From positions 14,698,338 to 14,762,337 of the forward strand of contig ML661885.1 of the NCBI GenBank assembly GCA_007570785.1: DNA of 64,000 nucleotides. The letters run 5' to 3'. This DNA is from Antilocapra americana (taxonomy: Eukaryota; Chordata; Mammalia; Artiodactyla; Antilocapridae). Both the position numbers and the translations under genes were made by a program. Shown here piece after piece: positions 30,053-41,202 of this stretch (the first letter of the stretch is position 1; every line of letters begins with the position of its first letter). Under the pieces are notes generated by a model that was given only the letters and a program-made list of their open reading frames with translations, was not told the origin of the DNA and searched no databases.

Positions 30053-30890
30053 TCTTTAATTTATTTTTAATTGGAGGATAATTACTTTACAATGCTGTGT
30101 TGTTTTCCTTTATGCGTCAACATGAATCAGCCACAGGTATATACGTATCCTCTCTCTCTTGAATGTCTCTCCCACCTCCCATCTCATCCTACCCCTCTAG
30201 GTTGTCACAGAGCACCAAACTGAGCTCCCTGTGCTATGTAGCATCTTCCCATTAATTATCTATTTAATGTATATATTTCAATGCTACTCTCTCAATTCCC
30301 AACTGCTTCTTCCGCTGTGTCCACACATCTATGTCTGAGTCTCTATTCCTGCCCTACAAATAAGTTCAGTGCAGTGACTCTGTATAACAGGCTCTAGGTT
30401 CATCCACCTCATTAGAACTGACTCAAATTGTTCATTTTTATGGCTAAGTAGTATTCTATAGTATATATGTACCACAGCCTTCTTTATCCACTCATCTGTC
30501 AATGGACATCTAGGTTGCTACCATGTCCTGGCTATTTTAAATAGCCCTGCAATGGACATTGGAATGTATGTGTACTTCTCAATAATGGTTTTCTCTGGGT
30601 ATGCTCCCAGCATTGGGATTGCTAGGTCATGTGGTAGTTTTGTTCCTAGTTTTTTAAGAAATCTCCATACTGTTTTCCATAGTGGCTGTATCAATTTACA
30701 TTCCCACCAACAGTGCAAGAGGGTTCCCTTTACTCCACACTCTCTCTGGCATTATTGTTTGTAGATTTTTGATGATGGCCGTTCTGACCAGTGTGAGGTG
30801 ATACCTCATTGTAGTTTTGATTTGCGTTTCTCAAATAAAAAGTAATATTGAGACTTTTTTCATGTGTTTATTAGCCATCTGGATGGGTGA
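30053..30890 (-). mobile_element. L1 LINE, 5'-truncated, antisense
   Basis: The reversed L1 3' UTR starts at 'ttatttttaattggaggata' and passes into the end of ORF2 from about 30400. A CACTTTCTT duplication at 30044-30052 and 30891-30899 marks the insertion. It is about 840 bases long and non-autonomous. Confidence 0.93.
30400..30890 (-). pseudogene. L1 ORF2 C-terminal fragment, broken
   Basis: An open stretch at 30518-30718 keeps the zinc-knuckle-like L1 motif [12 protein letters not shown] and the downstream [12 protein letters not shown] region. The frame is closed on both sides and lacks the endonuclease and reverse transcriptase domains, so it is a dead remnant. Confidence 0.9.
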
Positions 30891-31082
30891 CACTTTCTTG
30901 AACAGCTATTGATTTCCATTTAATTTGACTCCAAATAGATTTCACATTTGTCTTTAGCCTGGCTCTAAATCTTTTCATGAGATGACAGCTACCAGATGTC
31001 AGCGAAACTGAATACAGTGAAGAGTCGAGATGAGAGAAGGGAGAGCATCCTGAAAAGTCCAGACTTCATTTTTGTCTTTAAT

Positions 31083-31232
31083 GTAAAAATTTTTTAATAT
31101 TTATTTTCATTTGTTTGGTTGTGCCAGATCTTAGTTGCAGCATGTGGTATCTAGTTCTCTGACCAAGAATTGAACTTGGGCCCCTGCATTGGGAATTCAG
31201 AGACCTAGCCACTGGTCCACTAGGGAAGTCTC
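31083..31232 (-). mobile_element. CHR-type SINE, antisense
   Basis: 'tgtgccagatcttagttgca' and 'ccactggtccactagggaag' are reversed CHR sequence. TGTCTTTAAT occurs on both sides (31073-31082, 31233-31242). Confidence 0.88.
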
Positions 31233-31556
31233 TGTCTTTAATTTATCAACAGGCATTCATGCTTCTTCATCCTAAAGCATCAGAGCCTGAGAGTAGGTAG
31301 ATATTTTTTTCTTTTCAACTCTTTAAAAGCAATGTCAAAATATTAATAGTACTTTTCCTCTTTGTTTGAGAGAAACTAATTCTTTACCCACCCCTTCCCT
31401 CTCTTAATCCATGAGCTCTGCCCATGAAATGAAGTTTGTTTTTCTTTCTACTCCCTTGTAATACTTGTCACTATCCCCAGAGCCTCTGTTTTAAACAGAA
31501 ATTTAACTCTGGGGGAAAAGACTGTGGTTAATTGATACCTGATGCAGTCACAGATG

Positions 31557-31767
31557 GGTTTTCCAGGTGGCACTCACCTGCCAGTAAAGAACTCACCTGA
31601 CAATGCAGGAGACATAGAGATGCAGGTTCGATCCCTGGGTTGGGAAGATCCTCTGAAATCGGGCACGGCAACCTACTCCAGTATTCTTGCCTGGAGAATC
31701 CCATGGACAAATGGTCCATGAGGTCACAAAAAGTCAGACATGACTGAAGCAACTGACTGCACACGCA
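31557..31767 (+). mobile_element. Bov-tA SINE, sense
   Basis: 'gcaggttcgatccctgggtt' and 'actccagtattcttgcctgg' lie in a nearly full-length copy. A 12-base duplication CAGTCACAGATG flanks it at 31545-31556 and 31768-31779. Confidence 0.95.
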
Positions 31768-31779
31768 CAGTCACAGATG

Positions 31780-32107
31780 CTTTTTCAAGGCTATACCAAC
31801 TTTTGTTTTCAAAGTCTTCCGTGAGATCTAGCTCTCACTTCCTAATATCATCAGAGTTCTTGCTACGCTTTGACTCTATTATCCTGATTCAGTTTTTTTT
31901 TTCTAACAATAGTGCTTCCTTCACAACCTGATAAAAAACAAACCTTGTTCCCTGAAGTCCAGAGTCATGATGTGAAGGCCACATTTTCTTGTCCCTTCAG
32001 TAATTAGGATGACCTTCCTGAAAGAGAAGGAGGGAAAGAATTCATATTGGGCGTCTGCTGTGTGTCATACACAGAACTGGGAGATGTTTCACATTGACCA
32101 CTTACAA
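31780..32107. other. Unique sequence
   Basis: No gene or clear repeat; T-rich in part (about 31890). Confidence 0.4.
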
Positions 32108-32243
32108 CAGAGGTCGGCAAATGTTTTCTGTCAAGGGCCAGGTAGTAAGTATGTTCAGCTTAGAAGGCCATATGGTCTCTGTCACTACTACTTAGTTCTT
32201 TCTAGTGTGAAAGTAGCCAGACACCATGTAAAGAAATGGGCCT
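32108..32243 (+). mobile_element. hAT-Charlie-type non-autonomous element, left part
   Basis: 'cagaggtcggcaaatgtttt', 'gtcaagggccaggtagtaag' and 'gccatatggtctctgtcact' match an old mammalian hAT-type short element. It is split by the L1 and resumes at 33546. The exact family name is not certain. Confidence 0.78.
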
Positions 32244-33545
32244 GCCACTTGTAAAAGAATGAAACTAGAACACTTTCTAACACCATACACAAAGATAAAC
32301 TCAAAATGGATCAAAGATCTAAGCATAAGACCAGAAACTATAAAACTCCTGGAGGATAACATAGGCAAAACACTCTCTGACATAAACCAAAGCGGGATCC
32401 TCCATGACCCACCTCCCAGAATATTGGAAATAAAAGCACGAATAAACAAATGGGACCTAATTAAAATTCAAAGCTTCTGCACAACAAAGGAAACTATAAG
32501 CAAGGTGAAAAGGCAGCCTTCAGAATGGGAGAAAATAATAGCCAATGAAGCAACGGACAAACAATTAATCTCAAAAATATACAAGCAACTCCTGCAGCTC
32601 CATTCTAGAAAAATAAACGACCCAATCAAAAAGTGAGCCAAAGAACTTAACAGACATTTCTCCAAAGAAGACATAAAAATGGCTAACAAACACATGAAAA
32701 GATGCTCAACATCACTCATTATCAGAGAAATGCAAATTAAAACCACAATGAGGTACCACTTTACACCAGTCAGAATGGCTGCCATCCAAAAGTCTACAAG
32801 CAATAAATGCTGGAGAGGATGTGGAGAAAAGGGAACCCTCTTACACTGTTGGTGGGAATGCAAACTAGTACAGCCACTATGGAGAACAGTGTGGAGGTTC
32901 CTTAAAAAACTGCAAATAGACCTGCCATATGACCCAGCAATCCCACTGCTGGGCATACACACCGAGGAAACCAGAATTGAAAGAGCCACGTGTACCCTAG
33001 TGTTCATCGCCGCATTGTTTACAATAGCCAGGACATGGAAGCAACCTAGATGCCCATCAACTGACGAATGGATAAGAAAGCTGTGGTACATATACACAAT
33101 GGAATATTACTCAGCATTAAAAAAAAATTCATTTGAGTCAGTTCTACTCAGGTGGACGAAACTGGAGCCTATTATCCAGAGTGAAGTAAGCGAGAAGGAA
33201 AAACAACAATACAGTATACTAATGCATATATATGGAATTTAGAAAGATGGTAACGAGAACCCAGCATGCGAGACAGCAAAAGGAACGCAGACGTATAGAA
33301 CAGACTCGTGGACTCTGTGGATGAGGGCAGGGGTGGGATGATATGGGAGAATGGCATTGAAACATGTTAATTATCATACGTGTAATCAATTGCCAGCCCA
33401 GGCTTGATGCTCAGGGCTGGTGCACCGACATTTCCCGGGGGGAGGGAGGAGGGAGGGAGGAGGGAGGGGGATTCTGGAGGGGGAGCATATGTACACCCAT
33501 GGCGATATCATGTCATTGTATGGCAAAACCAATACAAAAAAAAAA
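32244..33545 (+). mobile_element. L1 LINE, 5'-truncated, sense
   Basis: A 1.3-kb L1 3' part: ORF2 C terminus, 3' UTR with a G-rich purine tract (33437-33470), then poly(A). It sits between two copies of AAAGAAATGGGCCT (32230-32243 and 33546-33559). Coding text and tail are well preserved, suggesting a fairly young insertion. Confidence 0.96.
32259..33242 (+). pseudogene. L1 ORF2 C-terminal region with one in-frame stop
   Basis: Two open stretches in the same frame (32259-32636 and 32679-33242) read as the ORF2 C terminus, including [19 protein letters not shown] and YPAI-type [10 protein letters not shown] blocks, and end near MHIYGI. A TGA at 32634, where the family normally has a tryptophan codon, separates them. 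The endonuclease and reverse transcriptase domains are absent through 5' truncation, so it is not functional. Confidence 0.93.
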
Positions 33546-33628
33546 AAAGAAATGGGCCTATCTGGGTTCCAATAAACCTTGACAGCAGCCTGGATCTAGC
33601 TCATGGGCCATAATTTGCCTACCGCTAC
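33546..33628 (+). mobile_element. hAT-Charlie-type element, right part
   Basis: 'tctgggttccaataaacctt' and 'catgggccataatttgccta' complete the element begun at 32108. Both parts fit together once the L1 and one copy of the duplication are removed. Confidence 0.78.
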
Positions 33629-34179
33629 TTTATATCAACATCATGAATAAAACAATCCCATTATACAATTAAGAGGGCTGCAACTCAGAAATATCAAATT
33701 CGTGTGTATTGTCCCTCACTAAGTGGCACGTGGGTATGTGTATCCATTCTGTTAGAAGCCTGACTTTCCCACAGCTCTTCTTCCTGCCCAGTGATGTTTA
33801 TCAGTCCTTTCTCATCATTGTCCAGTGTTCCTATCCCAGCCCCAAGAGTCATCGAAGACTTTGGTTTGTGGCTAAAAAGCATCTTCTTACTATACCCCTT
33901 GGGTGTCACTGGGGACAACTACCTGTCATTCAGTTCCAGCTTTAATTATTCCTCATCTTGAACTGACTTATCACAGGGAGGAAATTATCTTTGAAATCTT
34001 CTTCTCTGATGACAGCCATTTCCCCACCTCTTGAACTCTGATCACAACCATGGAGCCTTCCTTTTTCCACTAAATGTATACTTTGTCCCTACTTCAAGCT
34101 CTTTTGCCTTTACTTATCCTATTCTTTTTCTTTTTTAAATTTAACTTAATTTTTTATTTTTATTTATCCTTTTCTTTTT
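33629..34179. other. Unique or very old sequence
   Basis: No gene is seen. The part from about 33990 may already belong to the L2 that follows. Confidence 0.4.
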
Positions 34180-34955
34180 CCCCACTCCATTGAGATCACT
34201 GGATCCACTGGCCTAGTCAAGGCCCCGATCATCTCATACTTGGATGGTGGCCGTATCCCTGACTGGACTTTCTCAGTTCGTTTCCCCCCTACTTCTTCCC
34301 TATTCTCCATGTAACCAATAGAATTACCTTTAAAATACGTGCCACTGATTGGGTCACTTCTGAACTCTGAATCTCTGTGATTTCCCATTGCCTGCAGCCT
34401 AGTTCAAACTCCCTAGCTCTGCATTTAAGCTTCATCCTATCCAACCTTTCTATCCATGCAGCCACATGCCTTACCACTCCTCATACACTGGACTCCAGTT
34501 ATTCCAGACCATCAACCCTCCCTGAAGACAGGGGCACCGGTCTGGATAGATGTCTATTGCACTCAACAACCAGTCCATCCATCCAAAAGGGACAGCTTTT
34601 TTACTTATTCGCACTGGGTATACTGGTGAGAGCCACTCTAGTGCACACTTGGGATGTTCCTGTGACCGGCACTGCTTTCCTGACCTGGCATGCCCTCTGC
34701 CCTTTCTCTTTCCTTCCTTGTCTCTCAGCTCAGATGACCTTCTTCTGTGATGTCCACCTGATTCTCCCTCCCGTTTTCTCCTCACTCTTTCTTTACCCTG
34801 GTAATCTAGAGATTCTATCTGAGCCTTGTCACGTCCTCAGCTCGGGTGTCACACTTGAGGGATCAGACTCCAAGTTTTATCTTCAGCTCCTGACACCTAA
34901 CACAGTGGCCACTCAGTACCTGCCAGCAAATGACACTGGAGGGCAGACATGGTGA
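34180..34955 (+). repeat. L2 LINE, sense, long 3' part
   Basis: The order of L2 blocks is kept: 'cactgattgggtcacttctg', 'tgatttcccattgcctgcag', 'cttcatcctatccaaccttt', 'ctgacctggcatgccctctg', 'cagctcagatgaccttctt', and the end 'acactggagg'. The 192-codon frame here is chance within L2. Confidence 0.72.
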
Positions 34956-35529
34956 CAAGACCAATGTTTCATAGTATTTGTTTCTCTAGGAAGATTAACC
35001 AATATAGATAGAGGTGGATTATCTCAGCCCAGTGATGAGAACCGAATAATGCTCAATTTGTTTTAGGCAGTTCAAAGAGGCTGAATATCTCACCCATTTT
35101 AGATGGCTTAATGTTTTTCAAATCGGCTGAGAGCCACAGATGTAGGTTTCCCATTTTGACTTTGTATAAATTCTCCATCTAGAGTAGCGTGTAGGCTGCT
35201 CTATATGCCACCGAGTTTATGCAAAGAAAGGCATCAGGTGTTGCTGAAAGGCAAGCTTTCAGAGGCTTGGTTTTGCTGAGATTGCATATTTTATCTGAAC
35301 TGCAGGTTCTGGGAACTCGTATCATAGGTAAAATGTAGCCTGTGTGTGAACCAGAGGAGGATGTACTGTACTCCAGGGGATGAGTGGTCCTTTTGTGCCC
35401 TCTAGAAGATGGATAGATTCTTTCCTTACATTCAGCCATCCACCCTTTGGAGGGCCTTGGGCCCAAGCCATGTTATCCTATTACTCAGGAAAGTCATGAA
35501 TGTGGATAATTTCAAGATTTGAGTTAAGA
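34956..35529. other. Unique sequence
   Basis: No gene or confident repeat is seen. Confidence 0.4.
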
Positions 35530-35672
35530 CAGATCCCCTGGAGAAGGGCACAGCAACTCACTCCAATATTCTTGCGTGGAGAATCTCTTGGATAGAGGAG
35601 CCTGGAGGGCTATAGTCTACGGAGTCACAAAGAGTTGGACACAACTGAAGTGACTTAGCACATCACAGCACA
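35530..35672 (+). mobile_element. Bov-tA SINE, 5'-truncated, sense
   Basis: It begins at 'agatcccctggagaagggca' and ends with a CACATCACAGCACAC tail. Confidence 0.92.
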
Positions 35673-36235
35673 CATCTCCAATGTGATGTCCTTTTGAAGG
35701 AATATTAAGAGAGTCTGAAAGAAATTCTTAATGGCATAATGTGAACAGAGAGATCGAGAATCTTTGTTTTTACTACAAAAGCTAAAAGAATCATAGTGAT
35801 ATCACCTTAAGGAAAAACTTCCTTTTATTTGTAACCCAAAAAGATATTTCCTAAAAACTTCTTGCTTGGGTTTTTGTTTTTTAAATAGAAATTAAGTGTT
35901 CTTTTTTTTTCTTAAAATTGTTTGCTATCAACATGCCACTTGGTCATCAGGTATGTTCAAATATTATTCTAATATTTCACTGTACTGATGGAATTTCCTA
36001 ATTTGATTTTTTAAGGTTTTTGAAAATTCCTATTACTTTTATGAATTAATTTTGATGTGTTTCAGTTTAATAATTCATAAAATAATTGTTTGATGAGTTA
36101 CTTTGTATATAAGAAAACTTTAAGCCTTCTTATATATGTCTTCTAGGAATTTTAATGAGACAACTGGTAAGAGTAAATTTATTTTCATTTGTTAAATCCT
36201 TTGACTTTATCACATTTCAGTTTTTGAGTTTTTTT
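35673..36235. other. Unique AT-rich sequence
   Basis: No gene or clear repeat. Confidence 0.4.
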
Positions 36236-36362
36236 TTAACTTTTTATTTTGAATTGGAGTATAGCCAATTAACAGAAAATGTGATAGTTTCAGGTGAACT
36301 GCAAAAGGATTCAGCCATAACTATACATGTATCCATTCTCCTCCAAACTCCCCTCCCATCAT
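36236..36362 (-). mobile_element. L1 3'-end fragment, antisense
   Basis: 'attggagtatagccaattaa' and 'tatacatgtatccattctcc' are the reversed 3' end of an older L1 subfamily. Confidence 0.8.
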
Positions 36363-36929
36363 ATTATAATTTAATTCTTGCAATTCTCCTGTAAAAGGAA
36401 ACTGTCGAGTTAAAGTGTGTTTCCAGTTCTGCTGTTATTTATTTGTGCACTGCCCAGAGAAAAAGGCATCTTTGAAGAGATCATACAATTTTCAGGGAGA
36501 GAAACTTGATAGAAAATGATCAGAGCATGTTCTTTATCCCCACAAATTCAAGTCAACTTTCATTTTGTATGGCATTTGGCATTTCAGAGGAAGGATCAAA
36601 TCATGTCCTTTTTTAACAGGTGGGGAAAGCTTTGTAAATGAGAGAGGATTGAGTAGAAAAGACAGAAAGATACTTGGAGAAGAGGGAGAAAGTATAAACA
36701 AAGGCAGAACGACAGGAATTAAAGTGCATGATGCATGCATGGGACATTAGGGAAGCTGTCAGAAGAAGGAACAGGGTTGGAAGTGTCAGGGAGGGCCATG
36801 TACTGCTCCGGCTTGAGTGCCCACCTGAGGGGCCACACCCCCACAGAAGGTCGCAGGTGGGAACATTTGGGCCTGTACCTGTCAGTGGCTGGTGGGAAGC
36901 TGCTGGGTAGATGAGATGACCCAGGGGTG
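36363..36929. other. Unique sequence, GC-richer near 36760-36920
   Basis: No gene recognised. A 123-codon minus-strand frame (36613-36984) has a hydrophobic start but no recognisable family; treated as chance. Confidence 0.4.
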
Positions 36930-37170
36930 AGAAGCAGAGGCTGAGAAGTAAGATGACCTTGGGATGGAGCACTGACCTAGCCACTTAGCCAACTTGGTGA
37001 CTTTGCCATAGCTCAGCTTCCCAGAAGGACAGTGAAAATGATACCAATCTGTACCTAATACAGTTACTGTGAAGATTAAATGAGCTGCTTAGCTGAATCC
37101 CAGGTCCACGAACACACCTAGAACATGTCACATCTGAGAGTTATCATTATTATTAGCATTATTACTCACA
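36930..37170 (+). repeat. MIR SINE, sense
   Basis: 'gatgaccttgggatggagc', 'ctcagcttcccagaaggaca' and 'gaagattaaatgagctgctt' follow MIR order, ending in 'tcattattattagcatta'. Confidence 0.62.
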
Positions 37171-38236
37171 AGAATTCATCTTGAGCTATCACCAGGAGGA
37201 ATTGTTTTTCCATAAACATTGGGTATTTTTCTGTTGCACTTCAAATAATTCATTAGACTGTGAATACAACATCCATGTAGAGGGAATTAATTGTGTTCAT
37301 CTCAGTTTTAAAACCAAACCCTTGAAAAGCAGCTAATTAAATTAATGTTTATTGATTTATCCAAATGGTGATATGTGAGATAAATGGAACCTGGAATACA
37401 AAGTAAAATTTAAATCTTAAAAGGCCTATGTTGAGGAAATGGGTCCTATTATGGAAATGATGAAAATAAAAAGAATACACTGGCCACTCTGAAGTTTGAT
37501 TACAACATAGCCTTTGTGTTCACTGCTCTTTCCCTGATGGTTGTCTTCGTGTTAATCACCAATATTAATATAACTGCCTGGAAGTTGAGTGGCTAAAAAT
37601 AGCTCTATTCTTGTTCCCAGACAGTGACTCTGCTATGAGAGAGGGAAAGGATCAGACTACCACTCTGTGTTTTCCGGTTGGGCTCACTGGCTCCTATTTC
37701 TTATCTGAGTATCTGTTGATAGGGTGTGACATTGCACACAGATCATTGACCTCCCAAAGGCCTGTTATTATGATGCATTAACAGTAATGTATTTGATTGC
37801 AAATAATTATTTGGCTCAGGAAGAATTGGACTCAAAATAAATGTAGACTCAGCCATCAAATTTTCCATGCTGAAACTTAAAAACTCCCCAGTTTTTTTAG
37901 AAATGCTATAATGACTTGGAGGAGGTTAGAAAAACATAGGTACTCATGGAAAATAAATGTTTTTTGTTTTGCTTTGTTTTTGGGAAAATAAATGGTTTTT
38001 AATTACTCTTTTTCTGAGTGACATTTTCTGAGCTTAAGATTGAGACTGGCTTTTGGCATAGCATTAGTTTATTAATGTGCACATTTAAAATAAAATAATA
38101 ATAATTCTTTCAAAATAAAAATATCTGATTTAAAAATTGAGATTAGCATTTTAAAAATCGCCTTCTTGATTAAGGACATTTATTACCAGGTCTCATTTCC
38201 CCTAAGTTATTCAGTGTATAAATGACTGAATGGATT
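37171..38236. other. Unique AT-rich sequence
   Basis: No gene is seen. A T/G-rich tract lies near 37955-37982. Confidence 0.45.
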
Positions 38237-38312
38237 GTAGGTAGATAGATCGATTGACCCATCAGCTAGATGGGAAGATAGACTAAATAGAAAGATAGAA
38301 CAAATATTATCC
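38237..38312. repeat. Degenerate (GATA)n-type repeat, left part
   Basis: Repeated AGAT/GATA units ('gtaggtagatagatcgatt', 'agatgggaagatagac') lie left of a SINE. A matching tract continues right of it. Confidence 0.7.
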
Positions 38313-38541
38313 TGGTTGTGGTTTAGTCACTAAGTTGTGTCTGACTCTTTTGTGACCTGATGGAGGAGACCACCAGTCTCCTCTGTCCATGGAATTCTCT
38401 AGGAAACAATATTGGAGTGAGTCGCCATTTCCTTCTCCAGGGGATCTTCCCAACCAAGGATTAAACCCTGGTGTCCTGCACTGCATATGGTCTTCTGCAT
38501 GACAGGAGGATTCTTTACTGACTGAGCTGCCAAGGAAGTCC
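38313..38541 (-). mobile_element. Bov-tA SINE, antisense, inserted in (GATA)n
   Basis: 'ttagtcactaagttgtgtct' to 'gactgagctgccaaggaagt' is a near-complete reversed copy, placed within the AGAT-rich tract. Confidence 0.93.
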
Positions 38542-38600
38542 CAAAGATAAAGTAGATAGACTAGAAAGATAAAAGAAAAAAAAGGGAAATATAAGTAGAA
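38542..38600. repeat. Degenerate (GATA)n-type repeat, right part
   Basis: 'aaagataaagtagataga' and 'tagaaagataaaag' continue the tract before the SINE, then become A/G-rich. Confidence 0.6.
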
Positions 38601-38817
38601 AAATAAAGAGGAAACTGGAGTGATTAGCATATAAAATATTCATGACACAAATGTCTGTTATAATTGGTGGAGAAGAGTAACAGGCTTTGAGCATTCTTAA
38701 TATTAAAACAAACAGGAAAACACATAAAAAAAACAACAAAATTATGTAAAATCTGGATTTTGCAGGTAGGAAAGAGAAGAGGTGTATATGGTCACTTCTT
38801 CTGATGACTGTAATTTT

Positions 38818-39010
38818 ATTAAGCAAGTATTTCCAGAGCAAGCACCAAGCTCTGTTCTAAGGGCTGGGAGCCAACCTCTAAAAGAAGAGACACAACCCGC
38901 TGACTCCACCATGAAATTTACACTCTTGAGTTAGGGGATGAATAATAAACAAAATAAACAAACAATGGTATAACCATAAAAAGTGATCAATGACATGGGG
39001 ATAAATAATG
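38818..39010 (-). repeat. L2 LINE, antisense, first part
   Basis: 'ctctgttctaagggctggga' and 'tgaaatttacactcttgagt' match the reversed L2 3' region. The element is interrupted by a SINE. Confidence 0.58.
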
Positions 39011-39026
39011 CAAGAAAGCAAGAAAT

Positions 39027-39237
39027 GGGTTTCCATGCTGGCTCAGTGGTAAAGAATCTACCTGCAGTGTAAGAAATGTGGGTTTGATCCCTGGGTCAGG
39101 AAGATCCTCTGGAAGAAGAAATGGCAACCCATTCCAGTATTCTTGCCTGGAGAATCCCATGGACAGAAAAGCCTGGTGGGCTATAGTGTAGTCATAAGAG
39201 AGTTAGACATGATTGAGCCAGTGAACAATAACAAATA
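39027..39237 (+). mobile_element. Bov-tA SINE, sense, inserted in L2
   Basis: 'gggtttccatgctggctcag' to an ACAATAACAAAT tail; full length. Confidence 0.93.
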
Positions 39238-39400
39238 AAGAAAGTTAAGGAATGACTCAGGCCTGGCGATTTCCTTTCAAATCGGGTTTCTAGGGAAGGC
39301 TTTACTGAAGCAGTTATTTTTGAGCAAAGTTCTAAAGGAATGAAGTCAAGGAATGAAGTGTGCCTGGGGATGTCTGGGGGACAGGGTTCCAGGCAGCGGT
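39238..39400 (-). repeat. L2 LINE, antisense, continuation
   Basis: 'ctagggaaggctttactgaa' and 'agttctaaaggaatgaag' continue the L2 that stops before 39027. Confidence 0.55.
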
Positions 39401-39544
39401 GGATGCATGACTGGCAGCAGCGATCCTTAGTCTGGAGTGATTTTATCCTTCAGGGAATGTTTGGTACTGTCAAGGAAGATTTCTTGGTTTTCCACATTAG
39501 GGAAGGGATGCTCCTCTCAGCTGGTGGGGGTGGGTGGATGGGGA

Positions 39545-39761
39545 TGCTGCTGAGAGTGTTAGTCACTCAGTCACGTCTGACTCTCTGCATCCCCATGGAT
39601 TGTAGTCCACCAGGCTCCTCTGCCCATGGAATTCTTAAGGCAAGAATACTGGAGTGAATAGCCGTTTTCTTCTCCAGGGGATCTTCCCGACCCAGGGATC
39701 AGACCCTGGTCTTCTGCATTGTAGGCAGATTCTTTACAGTCTGAGCCACCGGGAAGCCTGA
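39545..39761 (-). mobile_element. Bov-tA SINE, antisense
   Basis: 'ccaccaggctcctctgccca' to 'ttacagtctgagccaccggg'; near complete. Confidence 0.94.
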
Positions 39762-40248
39762 TGTTACTGAGTATTCTACCGTGCACAAAACAGCTCCCTT
39801 GACAAAGAACCATCTACCCAATTGTCAGCAGCGCCAAGATTGAGAAACCTGGTCTACTGCAAGAAGGCTGCAGTGTGGGGAGCCTGATGGAGCCTTGGGG
39901 GAGTTGGAGTTAGAGACAGAAAAGGTGTCCAGGTGTTGGAGGGCTTTGTCAGCTCCTCCCACAACTTTTGGCTTGTCCCAGAGGGAGAAGGGGAACCAGG
40001 GACAAGTTCCAAGCCATGGTGATATGACTCACAGCATCACAGGCCCACTCTAGCTCCTGTACTAAAATGGACTTTAGCAGGGGAAAAAGATGAAGCTGGA
40101 GACTCTTGTAATAATTCTGGAGAGAGACTGAATCATATTCAATGACAAACTGTTATAGGATGAAGGAGTATGTTAGTAATTCAACCAAATAGCATCTACA
40201 ACGCTTACATTTTATGTCTTTTATCTTAATATTGGGGTTTATGGGTAC
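39762..40248. other. Unique sequence
   Basis: No gene or confident repeat. Confidence 0.4.
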
Positions 40249-40256
40249 CTTGTCCT

Positions 40257-40443
40257 TTATTGTTGTTGTTTAGTCACTAAGTCAGGTCTGACTCTTTTGG
40301 CTGCTCTGTCCAAGGAACTTCCTAAGCAAGAACACTGAAGTAGGTTGCCATTTCCTTCTCCAAGGGATATTCCCAACCCAGGGATCCAACCTACGTCTCT
40401 TACATTGGCGGGTGGGTTCTTTACTTCTGAATCACCAGGGAAG
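40257..40443 (-). mobile_element. Bov-tA SINE, antisense
   Basis: A (TTG)n tail, then a reversed body with a small internal deletion. CTTGTCCT flanks it at 40249-40256 and 40444-40451. Confidence 0.92.
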
Positions 40444-40642
40444 CTTGTCCTAGCCACCCCCTATTTTATGGAGAAAAATTGTCGAAATTTAGGTTTCAAC
40501 AATTAATAGAATATTTCAGGGAAAAAAGCAATTTCTTTCGTGCATAAACCAATCTAAGGATGCTAGTAAAGGTAGAATGTGTTCTCAGCCATCGTTCTAA
40601 TTAATTAACTTGTTTGGTGATACCTGAAAAAAGAAAAACTTT

Positions 40643-40755
40643 TGGGACTTTCCTGGAAGTCCAGTGGTTAGTTAAGACTTTGCCTTCAGGTGCAGGGGAT
40701 GTGGTTTCAATCCTTGGTCAGGGAGCTAAGATCCTGCAGCCAAAAAACCAGAACA
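40643..40755 (+). mobile_element. CHR-type SINE, sense, partial
   Basis: 'ggactttcctggaagtccag', 'ggtttcaatccttggtcagg' and 'gctaagatcctgcagcc' match the CHR head and body. Confidence 0.78.
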
Positions 40756-40885
40756 TAAACAGCAGAAGTAATATTGTAACAAATTAAGTAAAGATTTTAC
40801 AAATGATCCACATCGAAATAAACCTTTTAAAAGAAGAAAAATTTGGAAAAAAAATAAAAGCAGCAACAGATAATCCAGATACCTT

Positions 40886-41202
40886 TTTCAGTTCAGTTCA
40901 GTTCAGTTCATTTGCTCAGTTGTGTCCGACTCTTTGCAACCCCATGAGCTGCAACACGCCAGGCCTCCCTATCCATCACCAACTCCTGGAGTCTACCCAA
41001 ATCCATGTCCATCGAGTCGGTGATGCCATACAGCCATCTCATATTCTGTCTTTCCCTTCTCCTCCTGCCCCCAATCCTTCCCAGCATCAGGGTCTTCTCC
41101 AGTGAGTCAACTCTTTGCATGAGGTGGCCAAAGTATTAGCGTTTCAGCTTCAATATCAATCCTTCCAATGACACCCAGGTCTGATCTCCTTTAGGATGGA
41201 CT
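40886..41202 (-). mobile_element. BovB LINE 3' end, antisense
   Basis: It opens with four TTCAG-type repeats ('cagttcagttcagttcagtt') and continues with 'ccatcaccaactcctggagt' and 'tcctttaggatggact'. It is 5'-truncated and non-coding. Confidence 0.95.

Noticed and set aside
34377..34955. 192-codon plus-strand frame
   Set aside because: It lies wholly in L2 3' sequence read in a non-coding frame.
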